DNA from: Micromonosporaceae bacterium
GTDB taxonomy: Bacteria > Actinomycetota > Actinomycetes > Mycobacteriales > Micromonosporaceae
Length of the DNA stretch: 45,830 nt
NCBI GenBank assembly: GCA_016926535.1
Contig: JAFGOK010000535.1
Location: 1-45,830 of the forward strand
Direction: 5' to 3'
The notes beneath the pieces are model-generated. The model did not search any database. It was not told the DNA's origin and saw only the letters and a list, made by a program, of their open reading frames with translations. Each line of letters opens with the position of its first letter. The stretch's first letter is position 1. Of this stretch, positions 32,878 through 43,300 are shown piece after piece. The position numbers and the translations under genes are program-made.

Positions 32878-34319
32878 ACCCGGCCGGTTCGGCCCCGGTG
32901 ACGCTGACCGCGCATCCGCTTCAGCGGTGCGGGGCCTGGGCGATCGCCGTGCTCGCCGAGCGGGCAGAACCAGGCGATGTGAGTCCAGCGGACCTCGACG
33001 CGGTCGCGGCGCGCCTGGTCGAGGACGTTCTGGCAGCGTCGTGCCTGCCGAAGAACGCCAGTAGCCCGGACTGGTGGAAAGTCCTGTTCGCGCTCTATCC
33101 GAATGCGAAGGCGACGCACGCGTCGCGCTCGCGGGACGCACAGGTGCTGCGGCCGGAGGTGTCCGACCTGTTCGCTCCCGAGGAGGGCAGTGTCCCAGGG
33201 CTGCCCTGCACGTTCTGCTCGGCGCCGGCGTCGCGACGGTGGGCGAAGTCGAATCTGCCGATGTTCGACTCGAACAAGGCCCTGAATACCCTGCCCCCGG
33301 GATTGGACGGATGGCCGTTGTGCCGTGGTTGCCGGGTGGCGATGTGGGCGCTGCCCTACGGGGCGTGGGTCACCCTGGGCTCTGCGACGGTGCTGATGTG
33401 CGGAAACCCTGAGGTGGAGCGCGCTTTCGTCGAGCGCAACGTCCGGCGTGCCCGGCGTATCCAGCAACTGGGGATGACTGGGGTGCCAGCCGATGCGTGT
33501 GCGGAGACGGTGACGCTGGCGGCGCTGCGTTCGGTTGCCGGTGACGTCCCGGTCGATGCGGTCCTGTGGTCCTTCAAGAACGACAACCAGGAGCCGTGGC
33601 TGCGGGTGACCGGGACTCGGCAGGCGGTCGGTTCCCTGCTGAGCCGGATCGAGTCCCACCCCGCACTCCGCGACGGCTGGAGACGGCTGCGTCGTGCGCT
33701 GGGTCGCCGCGACAAACGGGTCGGCGGGTACTCCGCGATTGCGAGAACGCTGTTCAACGAGGAACAGCAACGTGCCGACCGGCTACTACAGGTGCTCAGA
33801 AAGGAATTCGCCACCCCGCCCAAGGATCCGGCCGCTGTGGACGGATGGCGACGCCTGGCGCGCGCCTATCAGGAGGAAATGTACGGAATGGATGTCGAAC
33901 GTCTGGTCCCAGCCCGCCAACTGCTGGCCACGTGGATCCTGTCCGAACGCAACCCGCGTGGCCGGTTCAACGAGTATGACAAGGTCGCGACGCGTCCGTA
34001 CGACCTGGCCGCGCTGTTGAAGGGCGCCGCGGCCCGTCTGCTTCGCGACGGTCACAATCCGCCGGACATCACTGGGGTCCTGCCCACGCTGCTGTCGGCA
34101 GGCCCGGACGGCTGGCGGTTGCGGGCCCAACTGTTCTTCGAGGTGGTGGCCGAATTGGTGGCTGCGAAGGCGGCCATCGGTGCCAGGCCGGACGACGAGG
34201 ACCCCGACGACGCCACCGTTGACGCCACCGACACCGCCGTCGGCCACACCGACGACGCCACCGATGGCGAATCCGAACGGCTGGAGTTCGAACCCGATGA
34301 GGAAGGAGCGTATGCCTGA
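32865..34319 (+). CDS. cas8: Cas8-type large subunit, CXXC-CXXC (Cst1-like)
   Basis: This 484-aa protein takes the position of the large Cascade subunit, which recognises the PAM and positions the target DNA. It carries CTFC and CRGC about 40 residues apart (near 104 and 147), the CXXC-CXXC zinc-binding pattern of Cst1-like Cas8 proteins of the type I-B (Tneap) group. The tail (about 445-484) is strongly acidic with Asp/Thr repeats. ATG 32865 has AGGGA 5 bp upstream. GTG 32874, overlapping the cas6 stop as GTGA, is also possible. Cas8 families diverge widely, so the subtype rests mainly on gene order and the cysteines. Confidence 0.75.
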   Translation: MGSVNPAGSAPVTLTAHPLQRCGAWAIAVLAERAEPGDVSPADLDAVAARLVEDVLAASCLPKNASSPDWWKVLFALYPNAKATHASRSRDAQVLRPEVSDLFAPEEGSVPGLPCTFCSAPASRRWAKSNLPMFDSNKALNTLPPGLDGWPLCRGCRVAMWALPYGAWVTLGSATVLMCGNPEVERAFVERNVRRARRIQQLGMTGVPADACAETVTLAALRSVAGDVPVDAVLWSFKNDNQEPWLRVTGTRQAVGSLLSRIESHPALRDGWRRLRRALGRRDKRVGGYSAIARTLFNEEQQRADRLLQVLRKEFATPPKDPAAVDGWRRLARAYQEEMYGMDVERLVPARQLLATWILSERNPRGRFNEYDKVATRPYDLAALLKGAAARLLRDGHNPPDITGVLPTLLSAGPDGWRLRAQLFFEVVAELVAAKAAIGARPDDEDPDDATVDATDTAVGHTDDATDGESERLEFEPDEEGAYA

Positions 34320-35380
34320 TGGCATACCTGGCAGGCAAACTCGTGCTGGCGGTGACAGCGGGTGCGCCGAACAACGGCAGGGGAGAGGCGACCACCGGCC
34401 GCGTCAAGAAGGCGCAGATCCGTCAGCAGACGTATCCGTATGTGTCAGCGCAGGCCTTCCGGCGCTGGCTGCGTGACTCGATGACCGATGCTGGCATGGA
34501 AACCTCGCCCACCCAGCGGGTCGGGAAGAAGGAAGGCAAGGCGCAGAAGGCCACGACCGCAGCCGACCCGGTGCGCTACGCCGACGATGACCTGTTCGGC
34601 TATCTCAAGGCGACAGCCAAGGCCGACGACGCGGCCACGACCCTGCGCGATACCCCGTTCATGATGGGCACATTGCTGGCGGTCGAACCGGCGCGGCCGA
34701 CCGAGGATTTCGGGGTGATGTCGCGGGGCATCGACGAGCCGGTGCTCCATGCGCACGAGTTCTACACGGCCGACCTCGCCGCGCCGTTCCTGCTGGATCT
34801 GCCGCGGATCGGCACGTTTACCCTGCCCCAGCAACGAGGCTCCGGTCGGGCCAACTACCTGACCGCCGAGGCGGCGATGCAGGCGGCTGCTGCGGTGAGT
34901 CTTGGCGCGCAGGTGATCGTGTTCCGGGGCCAGGACGCCGTGCGGCTGCCGATCGAGATCCGCCGGGACCGGGCGGCCCTCGTGCTCGAAGCCCTGGCGG
35001 CGATCTCCGGTGGCGCGAAGAAGAGCATGCACTACGGCGACCGCACCCCGGCCATGCTGATGCTGGTGCCCATGGCCGGCGGCGTCAACCCGCTCGAATT
35101 CACGATCGGTGGCGCCGAAGACGGTTCTGGCCTGCAGGTCCGCGCCGATGCCTTGCGGGCGGAGCTGCGCGCCTGGCACGACCAGTGGCAGGCGCCGGTA
35201 CGGGTCGGCTGGCGGCCCGGCTTCAAGGAGATCACCCGCAAACAGTTCGAGGCAGATCTCGCACAGGAGATCAGGGACGGGCAGGTACGGATCGATCACC
35301 CGCGCACGCTGCTGCGGGATCTGGCTGCCGAGCTGCGCGCTGGTGAACACGACGCCTGGTTTGACGACCCCGCCCGATGA
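34319..35380 (+). CDS. cas7: Cas7 backbone subunit (DevR/Cst2-like), type I-B
   Basis: This 353-aa protein of the DevR/Cst2 Cas7 family polymerises along the crRNA. The N-terminus has AGAPNNGRGEATTGRVKKAQIR and PYVSAQAFRRWLRDSM, matching the start of such proteins. The interior ISGGAKKSMHYGDRTP corresponds to the glycine-rich region. The start ATG overlaps the cas8 stop (TGATG) with GGAAGGAG upstream. Confidence 0.88.
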   Translation: MAYLAGKLVLAVTAGAPNNGRGEATTGRVKKAQIRQQTYPYVSAQAFRRWLRDSMTDAGMETSPTQRVGKKEGKAQKATTAADPVRYADDDLFGYLKATAKADDAATTLRDTPFMMGTLLAVEPARPTEDFGVMSRGIDEPVLHAHEFYTADLAAPFLLDLPRIGTFTLPQQRGSGRANYLTAEAAMQAAAAVSLGAQVIVFRGQDAVRLPIEIRRDRAALVLEALAAISGGAKKSMHYGDRTPAMLMLVPMAGGVNPLEFTIGGAEDGSGLQVRADALRAELRAWHDQWQAPVRVGWRPGFKEITRKQFEADLAQEIRDGQVRIDHPRTLLRDLAAELRAGEHDAWFDDPAR

Positions 35381-36111
35381 CCAGCGCATCTTCGGCCAGC
35401 GCACCTTCGACGAGCGCATCTTCGGCGGGCTGCTCGGGCGTCGACGCCGTGCGGGTGGAGCTGTTCGCGCCGATCGCCTCGTTCCGTGATCCGATGGTTC
35501 CCGGGCTGACCCGTTGCCTGCCGGTCCCTCCACCGTCCTGTTTGCGCGGCATGCTGGCCGCGGCCAGTGGCGCCCCCGCTGAGGCGGTGGCCCTCGGGTA
35601 CAGTGCCTGGGCCGCCGGGTCCGGAGTGGACGCGCAAACCTACCACCCGATCGCGTCCAACGGTTCGAATCCCTCGATCCGGGGCAGGGTTCGGGCGATC
35701 AAGGGTGGGATGACGCTCAGGGATCGACCATTCCTGGCGCATCTGACGGTGACCCTGTGGATCCCCATGCCCGACGGGGAGCGGCTCGCCAGCGCCCTGC
35801 GGCGTCCCGTCTGGGGGCTTCGACTCGGACGCAGCGAGGACCTGGTCCATGTCCGGTCGACCACCCAGGTGCGGTTGCATCCCGCCGAGGAGGCGCACGT
35901 CGGGCACGCCTTGGCCCCGGTGGGCGGCCACCGGGCCGGTACCGCGATTACGGTGCGGATGGCCGAACGCATCAGCAGCGATCGACTGGTCACTACTTAC
36001 GGCAACTACCTGTGGAGTGCCGAACCCATCGGCCGGGTGCCGGTCGTCGGCGCGCTGCGCGACGGCGACCAGGCCGTCTGGCTTGATCACCCGCCGCAAC
36101 AGCCACGATGA
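35377..36111 (+). CDS. cas5: Cas5 subunit, type I-B
   Basis: This 244-aa RAMP protein has the Cas5 opening VELFAPIASFRDP and the PPSCLRGMLAAASG segment, where Cas5 proteins usually have PTxxxxxGLL-like residues. It should bind the 5' handle of the crRNA. The first 23 residues are Ser/Ala-rich, coded by imperfect repeats of GCGCATCTTCGG (35,386-35,430), and are not part of the fold. Either they are a disordered extension or translation begins later. ATG 35377 overlaps the cas7 stop. Confidence 0.85.
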   Translation: MTSASSASAPSTSASSAGCSGVDAVRVELFAPIASFRDPMVPGLTRCLPVPPPSCLRGMLAAASGAPAEAVALGYSAWAAGSGVDAQTYHPIASNGSNPSIRGRVRAIKGGMTLRDRPFLAHLTVTLWIPMPDGERLASALRRPVWGLRLGRSEDLVHVRSTTQVRLHPAEEAHVGHALAPVGGHRAGTAITVRMAERISSDRLVTTYGNYLWSAEPIGRVPVVGALRDGDQAVWLDHPPQQPR

Positions 36112-38516
36112 CCACTGAACCAGGCAGCGACCGGCTCCTCGACCAGCTGTGGGCGAAGTCGGCTCGCCCCACGTCACCGCCGGCACCCGGCCACCGGGCG
36201 GAACGGCTGACCGAGCACTGCCGCACCACCGCTGATGCGGGCCGCCTCATCGCCGCCCGCATCAGCGGCGCGGGAGTCCTCGCATCATTCCCACGATTCT
36301 GGCCGCTGGTCTGCTACGCCTGCCTGCTGCACGACGCGGGCAAGATCGCCCAGGGTTTCCAGCGGCAGGTCCACCCGGGCGGCGGCCGGTGGGGCGAGCG
36401 GCACGAGGTGCTGTCGCTGGCCTATGTCCAGCTGCTCACCGGGCACCTCGATTCCGACGAGCGGGCCCTGGTCGCCGCCGGTGTCGGGTTGCATCACCGG
36501 TGGCTGCGGTCCGCCTACGGTACCGGAGCGCTCCGTGACCTGTATCCGCCGACGGCAGCGTGGGAACGCAAATTCGGCTATGACCCCCACTCGCCGCCTG
36601 GGCAGCCACACGGGCAGGTCCCCGTCGGCTGCCATGACGCCCTCCTCCACTGGTACGCCACGCAGCTGGGCCTGGACATCCCGCCCAGCGGCGGGGCCAA
36701 GCTGTGGCAACGCGCCCGTGACCAGTTCACCGAACTCCTGGATACCTGGGACACCACGGTCTGCGCCGAGACGGGCCTGCTCGCGGTGCTCTTCCAGGGC
36801 GCGGTCACCCTCGCCGACCATTCGGCCTCGGCGCACGTCAGGTTGCAGACCCACCTGCCACTGCGACGCGACTACTGTGACCGGCTGCCCTATCGGCCCC
36901 ACCCGCACCAGCAGGCGGCATCCGAGACCGAGGGGCACCTGATCGTGGTGGCGCCCACCGGTTCGGGCAAGACCGAAACGGGCCTGATCTGGGCGGCGCG
37001 ACAGCTGTCGACGATGCCCGGACAACCCCGGGTCGTCTGGACCCTGCCGTACCGCGCTTCGATCAACGCGACCGCCAGGATCTTCACCCGCACGCTGCAA
37101 CCGGCGCCGGGGGAGTCGGCACCCGAGATCGGCATCCTGCACGGCGCCGCAGCCCTGACCGTCCTGGCCGACGCCGTCAACGACGCCTCCACCGCGACTG
37201 CCGAAGCAGCGCGGCAGGCCACGGCACGCACCGGAGCCATGCGACTGTTCGCCCAGCGATTCCGCGTCGCCACCGCCTACCAGCTCCTGCTCGGTGCCAT
37301 CGCTGGCCCGAAGTACTCCAGTGTCCTCCTTGAACAGGCCAACAGCCTGGTGATCCTTGACGAGTTGCACGCCTACGACCCGCAGACCTTCGGCAGGATC
37401 TGCGCTGCGATGCGACTATGGGAGCAGCTGGGAAGCCGCGTCGCGGTCCTGTCGGCCACCCTTGCCCCACCGATGGTCGAGTTGATCCGTCAGACGCTGG
37501 ACCAGCCGGTTACGGTGCACCGCGCCCCGACGGGCACCGCACCCGATCGCCACCGACTCGTCCTCGACGAACAACCGATCACCGATCCGCGCAGCCTGGA
37601 CATTTTCCGCCGCTGGCTGGTGGCGGGCCACAGTGTCCTCCTGGTCGCCAACACCGTCGCCACCGCGCAGGAGCTCTATCGCATGCTGGCACCCGACGCC
37701 CGGCATCCCGGCCGGGCCGACGACCCCGATGCGGCGATTCTCCTGCATTCTCGGTTCCGGGGCCGTGACCGTAACGCGATCGAGCAGCGGCTCCTGGCCC
37801 GCCATGGCGAACGCCAGCCACACACCCGCCCCAGGCGCGGTGGGCTGGTCGTGGCGACCCAGGTCGTCGAAGTGTCATTGCGTCTGGATTTCGACCGAGG
37901 CGCAACCGAGTTGGCGCCCATCGAAGCCGTGGCGCAACGCGCAGGCCGCGTCAACCGGCTCGGCCTGCATCCCGAGGGGCCCGTCGAGTACCGCGTCCAC
38001 CGTGGTGACGACAGACCGTACGACCGGCAATCCCTGGAAGCGGCCTGGAATGCGTTGCGTGCTGCGCCAGGGCCGACCATCTCCGAGCAGACCATCGACA
38101 CCTGGCTTTCCCTTGCCTATCAGACCCCCTGGGGAAAGGGGTGGGACCACCGTGCCAGGGAAAGCCGGGACGCGTTCACCCGCGATTTTTTGACCTTCAC
38201 CGATCCGTTCACCGATCGCGAAGAATATGCCAGAGGACTGCGGGAATCCTTCGACACAGTCGAGGTTCTCCTTGAGCAGGACCGAAGCGAATACCAGCGA
38301 CTCACCGCTGGCCCCGACGGGCATGCCCTGCTGGGCGCGGATCTCCTGATCCCGATCACCTACCGGCAGTGGCAGCGGATCGGGTCCAGCGCGGGGGCCA
38401 TCGGGAAGGACCGTCATATACCAGTGATCGACGTTCCATACAGCGAGGAAACGGGCCTTCAACTGGATGCGGCCCGCCCAGCGACCACCTCACCCTCCAC
38501 GGAGACCATCTTGTGA
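36108..38516 (+). CDS. cas3: Cas3 nuclease-helicase with N-terminal HD domain
   Basis: This 802-aa Cas3 degrades the DNA strand displaced by Cascade. The N-terminal HD domain has H75-D76 in LLHDAGKIAQGF and a later histidine pair (GLHHRW, near 128). The helicase part has Walker A TGSGKT (284-289), motif II DELH (418-421), SATLAPP, and motif VI QRAGRVNRLG near 610. Both domains look complete. It overlaps cas5 (ATGA) and cas4 (GTGA), placing it in the middle of the operon. Confidence 0.95.
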   Translation: MTTEPGSDRLLDQLWAKSARPTSPPAPGHRAERLTEHCRTTADAGRLIAARISGAGVLASFPRFWPLVCYACLLHDAGKIAQGFQRQVHPGGGRWGERHEVLSLAYVQLLTGHLDSDERALVAAGVGLHHRWLRSAYGTGALRDLYPPTAAWERKFGYDPHSPPGQPHGQVPVGCHDALLHWYATQLGLDIPPSGGAKLWQRARDQFTELLDTWDTTVCAETGLLAVLFQGAVTLADHSASAHVRLQTHLPLRRDYCDRLPYRPHPHQQAASETEGHLIVVAPTGSGKTETGLIWAARQLSTMPGQPRVVWTLPYRASINATARIFTRTLQPAPGESAPEIGILHGAAALTVLADAVNDASTATAEAARQATARTGAMRLFAQRFRVATAYQLLLGAIAGPKYSSVLLEQANSLVILDELHAYDPQTFGRICAAMRLWEQLGSRVAVLSATLAPPMVELIRQTLDQPVTVHRAPTGTAPDRHRLVLDEQPITDPRSLDIFRRWLVAGHSVLLVANTVATAQELYRMLAPDARHPGRADDPDAAILLHSRFRGRDRNAIEQRLLARHGERQPHTRPRRGGLVVATQVVEVSLRLDFDRGATELAPIEAVAQRAGRVNRLGLHPEGPVEYRVHRGDDRPYDRQSLEAAWNALRAAPGPTISEQTIDTWLSLAYQTPWGKGWDHRARESRDAFTRDFLTFTDPFTDREEYARGLRESFDTVEVLLEQDRSEYQRLTAGPDGHALLGADLLIPITYRQWQRIGSSAGAIGKDRHIPVIDVPYSEETGLQLDAARPATTSPSTETIL

Positions 38517-39016
38517 ACGGCGACGAAGACGACATCGGCGGAGTCCACATCAAGTACCTGCTGCACTGCCACCGCCAACTCTGGCTCTACAGCCGCGGCT
38601 ACCGTCCCGAATCCCGCAACGAGGACGTGGCCTTCGGCGAATCCGTCAACGACACCACCTACCGCCGCCACCACGAAGTCGATCTCGGTGCTGCGAAAAT
38701 CGACTGGGTCACCGTTGGCGCCATCGTCCACGAGACGAAATCCTCCCGCCGACCCTCACCCCAGCACGACGCCCAAGCCCTGCACTACTGCCTGCTGCTG
38801 GCCCGCCGCAGCATCACCGTGCGGGGTGCGCACGTGCACTACCCCCTGATCCGGCGTACCACGAAACTCGCCTGGGACACCGCAGCCCGACGATCCGCCG
38901 AGGCGACCGAGGAACACGCCCGCCGGGTCATCGCCGCCGCCACACCCGCCGCCCGCCTGCCCCGCAGCAGTTGCCGGGGCTGCTCCTACCTCGACTACTG
39001 CTGGGGTGAATCATGA
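38513..39016 (+). CDS. cas4: Cas4 nuclease for spacer processing
   Basis: This 167-aa Cas4 has one cysteine near the N-terminus (LLHCHRQLWLY) and three at the C-terminus (CRGCSYLDYC), together the four iron-sulfur ligands. The nuclease residues are visible as IDWV, HETKSS (ExK) and QHDAQALHY. Cas4 trims prespacers and helps choose PAM and orientation with Cas1-Cas2. GTG 38513 overlaps the cas3 stop and the stop overlaps cas1. Confidence 0.93.
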   Translation: MNGDEDDIGGVHIKYLLHCHRQLWLYSRGYRPESRNEDVAFGESVNDTTYRRHHEVDLGAAKIDWVTVGAIVHETKSSRRPSPQHDAQALHYCLLLARRSITVRGAHVHYPLIRRTTKLAWDTAARRSAEATEEHARRVIAAATPAARLPRSSCRGCSYLDYCWGES

Positions 39017-39993
39017 GTGCCGCAGGACGCTCCTACTGGCTGACCGAGCCATGCCGGATCCGGCGCGAGGACAACAGCATCCGCATCGAACGAGCCGACG
39101 GAGCACCGGTCCGGATACCGATCACCGACATCCGTGACCTGGTCACCTTCGACCACGTCGACCTCAACACCGCAGCCGTCTCCCTCCTGAGCAGACATCA
39201 GGTGGCCGTGCACATCCTCGACCACTACGGCAACTACGCCGGCATGCTCGCTCCGGCAGAGGACATGGCCTCGGCGCACGTGATCCGCGCCCAGGTCACC
39301 CTGACTGGTGATGATCACACCCGCTTGAGCGTCGCCCGCGGCCTCGTCACGGCGACTGCCGCAAACGTCGCCTGGGCGCTGAACACCGACCTGCTGGACG
39401 AACCCCTGCGTCGGCTTCCAGACCAAGTCGCGGCGTGCACCTCGACGGGCGATCTCATGGGGATTGAAGGTAACTTCCGACGTACCGCCTGGGGTGTTCT
39501 CGACACCCTGCTCCCGCCCTGGCTGCGGCTTGACGGACGTACCCGGCGACCACCCAGCAACGCCGGCAACGCCTTCATCAGCTATCTCAACGCGATCACC
39601 TACGCCCGGGTGCTCACCGCAATCCGCTGTACCCCTCTGTCGCCCGCCATCGGGTTCCTGCACGCCGACACCGACAGACGGCGCAACACGCTTGCCCTCG
39701 ACCTGGCCGAGCCGTTCAAGCCCTTGTTCGCGGAACGACTGCTGCGCCGCGCCGCCGCGCAGAAGACCCTCACTGCGGGTGATTTCGTCAGCGACGTGCG
39801 AAGCGCCTCGCTGAGCCCCGCCGGGAGGAAGAAGATCGCCGTGATGGTCCGTGAGGAACTGGCAACAACCATCTATCACCGCGCGCTGCGCCGGAAGGTT
39901 TCGTATGAGGAGCTTTTGCACCTTGAGGCACTTAAGGTGGTCCATCTCTGCCTCGAAGACCAGCCCTACAAGCCGTTCCGGCCGTGGTGGTGA
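39013..39993 (+). CDS. cas1: Cas1 integrase of the type I-B adaptation module
   Basis: This 326-aa Cas1 has all metal ligands: E152 (GIEGNFRR), H217 (IGFLHADTDRR) and E233 with D230 (LALDLAEPFKPL). There is no RT domain, unlike the other Cas1 in this window, and the two Cas1 sequences are clearly from different groups. ATG 39013 overlaps the cas4 stop; cas2 follows after 3 bp. Confidence 0.96.
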   Translation: MSAAGRSYWLTEPCRIRREDNSIRIERADGAPVRIPITDIRDLVTFDHVDLNTAAVSLLSRHQVAVHILDHYGNYAGMLAPAEDMASAHVIRAQVTLTGDDHTRLSVARGLVTATAANVAWALNTDLLDEPLRRLPDQVAACTSTGDLMGIEGNFRRTAWGVLDTLLPPWLRLDGRTRRPPSNAGNAFISYLNAITYARVLTAIRCTPLSPAIGFLHADTDRRRNTLALDLAEPFKPLFAERLLRRAAAQKTLTAGDFVSDVRSASLSPAGRKKIAVMVREELATTIYHRALRRKVSYEELLHLEALKVVHLCLEDQPYKPFRPWW

Positions 39994-39996
39994 ACG

Positions 39997-40260
39997 GTGT
40001 TCGTCATTCTGGTCTACGACACGGCTGCGGAAAGAAACCCGGCCGTGCTGAGAACCTGCCGTCAGTACCTTCACTGGGTCCAGCGCAGTGTCTTCCAGGG
40101 CGAACTCTCTGCGGCGCAGTATCGTAACCTGAGCGAGGCCCTCCGGCGGCAACTCGACCTGAGCTACGACAGCATCCGTGTCTATGCCATCGGATCACCC
40201 CACCTTGTGCAGATCGAGGCATTCGGAGCCGAACTTGGCCATTCAGATTCAGTGCTCTGA
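39997..40260 (+). CDS. cas2: Cas2 of the type I-B adaptation module
   Basis: This 87-aa Cas2 starts with FVILVYDTAAER (conserved YD) and has the following RTCRQYLHWVQRSVFQGEL helix and strand. The start is GTG 39997, just after the cas1 stop. It ends 89 bp before the first repeat of array 2. Confidence 0.93.
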   Translation: MFVILVYDTAAERNPAVLRTCRQYLHWVQRSVFQGELSAAQYRNLSEALRRQLDLSYDSIRVYAIGSPHLVQIEAFGAELGHSDSVL

Positions 40261-40349
40261 CCAGGGCGGATACACAACCGCCGGATTGCTGCAGAAGCTC
40301 CCCGAAACGGCGTGCGAGACTGGGGCCTGACCTGCGACTTAAGGCTCGG
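40261..40349 (+). promoter_or_regulatory. short leader of CRISPR array 2
   Basis: These 89 bp lie between cas2 and the first repeat and are GC-rich apart from a few AT bases (CGACTTAAGG) just before the array. This is short for a leader, so the promoter may lie partly within cas2. The orientation is supported by sequence decay of repeats at the other end. Confidence 0.55.
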
Positions 40350-43300
40350 GTCGATCATCATCCCTGGAGGGATCGCAACTCCAGCTGAAGGCCATGGCCA
40401 AGCGCGGCTTCGTGTGTCGATCATCATCCCTGGAGGGATCGCAACTGGATCGACAATCCGGCTGTATGCCGTGGCCGTCATGTCGATCATCATCCCTGGA
40501 GGGATCGCAACACGTATCCACCCTGGCGGTTGCTGACAGCGTAGTAAGTCGATCATCATCCCTGGAGGGATCGCAACCGGTCGGCAAGGGCATATCCGAC
40601 ACCGGCGTCGACATGTCGATCATCATCCCTGGAGGGATCGCAACGATCTCAACCCAAGCCCAGCGCGTCACCTGGCCAAGTCGATCATCATCCCTGGAGG
40701 GATCGCAACGTGGGCAGGTGTTGTGCCTGGTGAATGCGTAGCCGCGTCGATCATCATCCCTGGAGGGATCGCAACGTCTTCCGCGCCCCAACGGGCATGG
40801 TCACCTGATGTCGATCATCATCCCTGGAGGGATCGCAACATGATCGTGCCGAGGCGCTGGTCGCGCTGATAGGGGGTCGATCATCATCCCTGGAGGGATC
40901 GCAACATGGTTTCGATGATCGCGACCCACCGGGACACCATTGTCGATCATCATCCCTGGAGGGATCGCAACCGGAGCGCCTGGGTACGGGCGCGGCGGTG
41001 GGCGGGTCGATCATCATCCCTGGAGGGATCGCAACACGATCGAGGTCTGGTTGACGGCCTGGATGACGGGAGTCGATCATCATCCCTGGAGGGATCGCAA
41101 CACAGTTACTTTCTGTTACGAACAGTGGTGGTGATGATGTCGATCATCATCCCTGGAGGGATCGCAACGAACCTGGCAGTCCGTTTAATGTCCGCCAACC
41201 AGTCGATCATCATCCCTGGAGGGATCGCAACGCGGTGCGTTTCAGCACATTGAACTGATCTTTCATGTCGATCATCATCCCTGGAGGGATCGCAACTGGT
41301 TCAGTTGCTCAATCAACCCGTAGTTGATCACGTCGATCATCATCCCTGGAGGGATCGCAACCTTGGCAGCCGTTTCGGTTCGGACACGGAGTAGGCCTGT
41401 CGATCATCATCCCTGGAGGGATCGCAACAAGTCAAAATCCACTGTGGTTCCCCTCCCGTCTAGTCGATCATCATCCCTGGAGGGATCGCAACACGCGCGC
41501 TCGGCCTCGCCGGAACCCGCCTCGTCCCGTCGATCATCATCCCTGGAGGGATCGCAACGACCTCGGTGCGTGTCTCCGCGTACTGCTCCACCAGGTCGAT
41601 CATCATCCCTGGAGGGATCGCAACACGATGATCAGCACCAACACGTTTGCCACCGTGGGCGAGTCGATCATCATCCCTGGAGGGATCGCAACACGTTGGC
41701 CGATCCATCTGGGGTGAAGATCATCAGGTGTCGATCATCATCCCTGGAGGGATCGCAACGTCCACACCTGGGTGCCACCACGGGGCTCGTTAACATGTTG
41801 ATCATCATCCCTGGAGGGATCGCAACGGGTACTCGCCGAGGATCCGCAGCACCCGGGCACGGGTCGATCATCATCCCTGGGGGGATCGCAACACCCATAC
41901 TCACTGGTCATCCTCAGCTGCGGCTCGTCGATCATCATCCCTGGGGGGATCGCAACGCGATGCGGTGCCCGAGCACCCTCCACGGGTGCTGGTCGATCAT
42001 CATCCCTGGAGGGATCGCAACGGTTGTGGATGTTGACCGGTTTGTTGCACGGGCGTGGTCGATCATCATCCCTGGAGGGATCGCAACCCGGAGTCGCGGC
42101 CGTCTGGCTCAACATGCCATATGGTCGATCATCATCCCTGGAGGGATCGCAACTAAGCAGACGGTCCGACCGCACCCCACACGTAGGGCGTCGATCATCA
42201 TCCCTGGAGGGATCGCAACGCGAGGGCTGACATCTTCTCGGACTGCTCATAGGCCGTCGATCATCATCCCTGGAGGGATCGCAACGGTGGGAGTCCCCAG
42301 CAGCCTGGGGCGCAGCGTGAGGTCGATCATCATCCCTGGAGGGATCGCAACGTAAAACGAGAATTTCTGATAGTGCATTTTCTCACTGTCGATCATCATC
42401 CCTGGAGGGATCGCAACGTGTAGGTGTGCTGACGTACGGGGATCCTGGGCATGTCGATCATCATCCCTGGAGGGATCGCAACGCGTCCGGCACGATGCCG
42501 AGCGCGGTGGCTGAGAGGGTCGATCATCATCCCTGGAGGGATCGCAACCCCGCCCACCGTTAGCGGCAGCGTTACCACCAACGCGTCGATCATCATCCCT
42601 GGAGGGATCGCAACAGGTACCACAGGTCGGCGCGGCTGAGTCGGTCTGTTGTCGATCATCATCCCTGGAGGGATCGCAACGCATTAGTAACGACCTGGAT
42701 CGCCGCAATGAACAAGTCGATCATCATCCCTGGAGGGATCGCAACACGCGGGTGCGTATGCCACTACGCACCCGCATAGGGGTCGATCATCATCCCTGGA
42801 GGGATCGCAACAGCGATGAAATCCTGCGGTCCCATGTGCTCATGAGCACGTCGATCATCATCTCTGGAGGGATCGCAACGCGGGGCAACCACCCCACGTG
42901 GCGCCGGCACCCCGTGTCGATCATCATCCCTGGAGGGATCGCAACGCGAGCGTTGCGGTTCCTGATGCTGGCGCGGTGCCTGTCGATCATCATCCCTGGA
43001 GGGATCGCAACCCTACCTGGCGACCATCAGCGGCCCGGCCTGCGACTGGTCGATCATCATCCCTGGAGGGATCGCAACGTGGTCTTCCCGGTTGCCTTGA
43101 TCATTGTTCCGTTGTCGATCATCATCCCTGGAGGGATCGCAACGCGGTCCCGGTCCGCTGGGTTCTGTTTGGAGCTCTTGTCGATCATCATCCCTGGAGG
43201 GATCGCAACATCAGGACCACCGTGAGCGCGTAGCACAGCAGCATGTCGATCATCATCCCTGGAGGGATCGCAACCTGGTCACAGCGGTGAAGGCCTCGCC

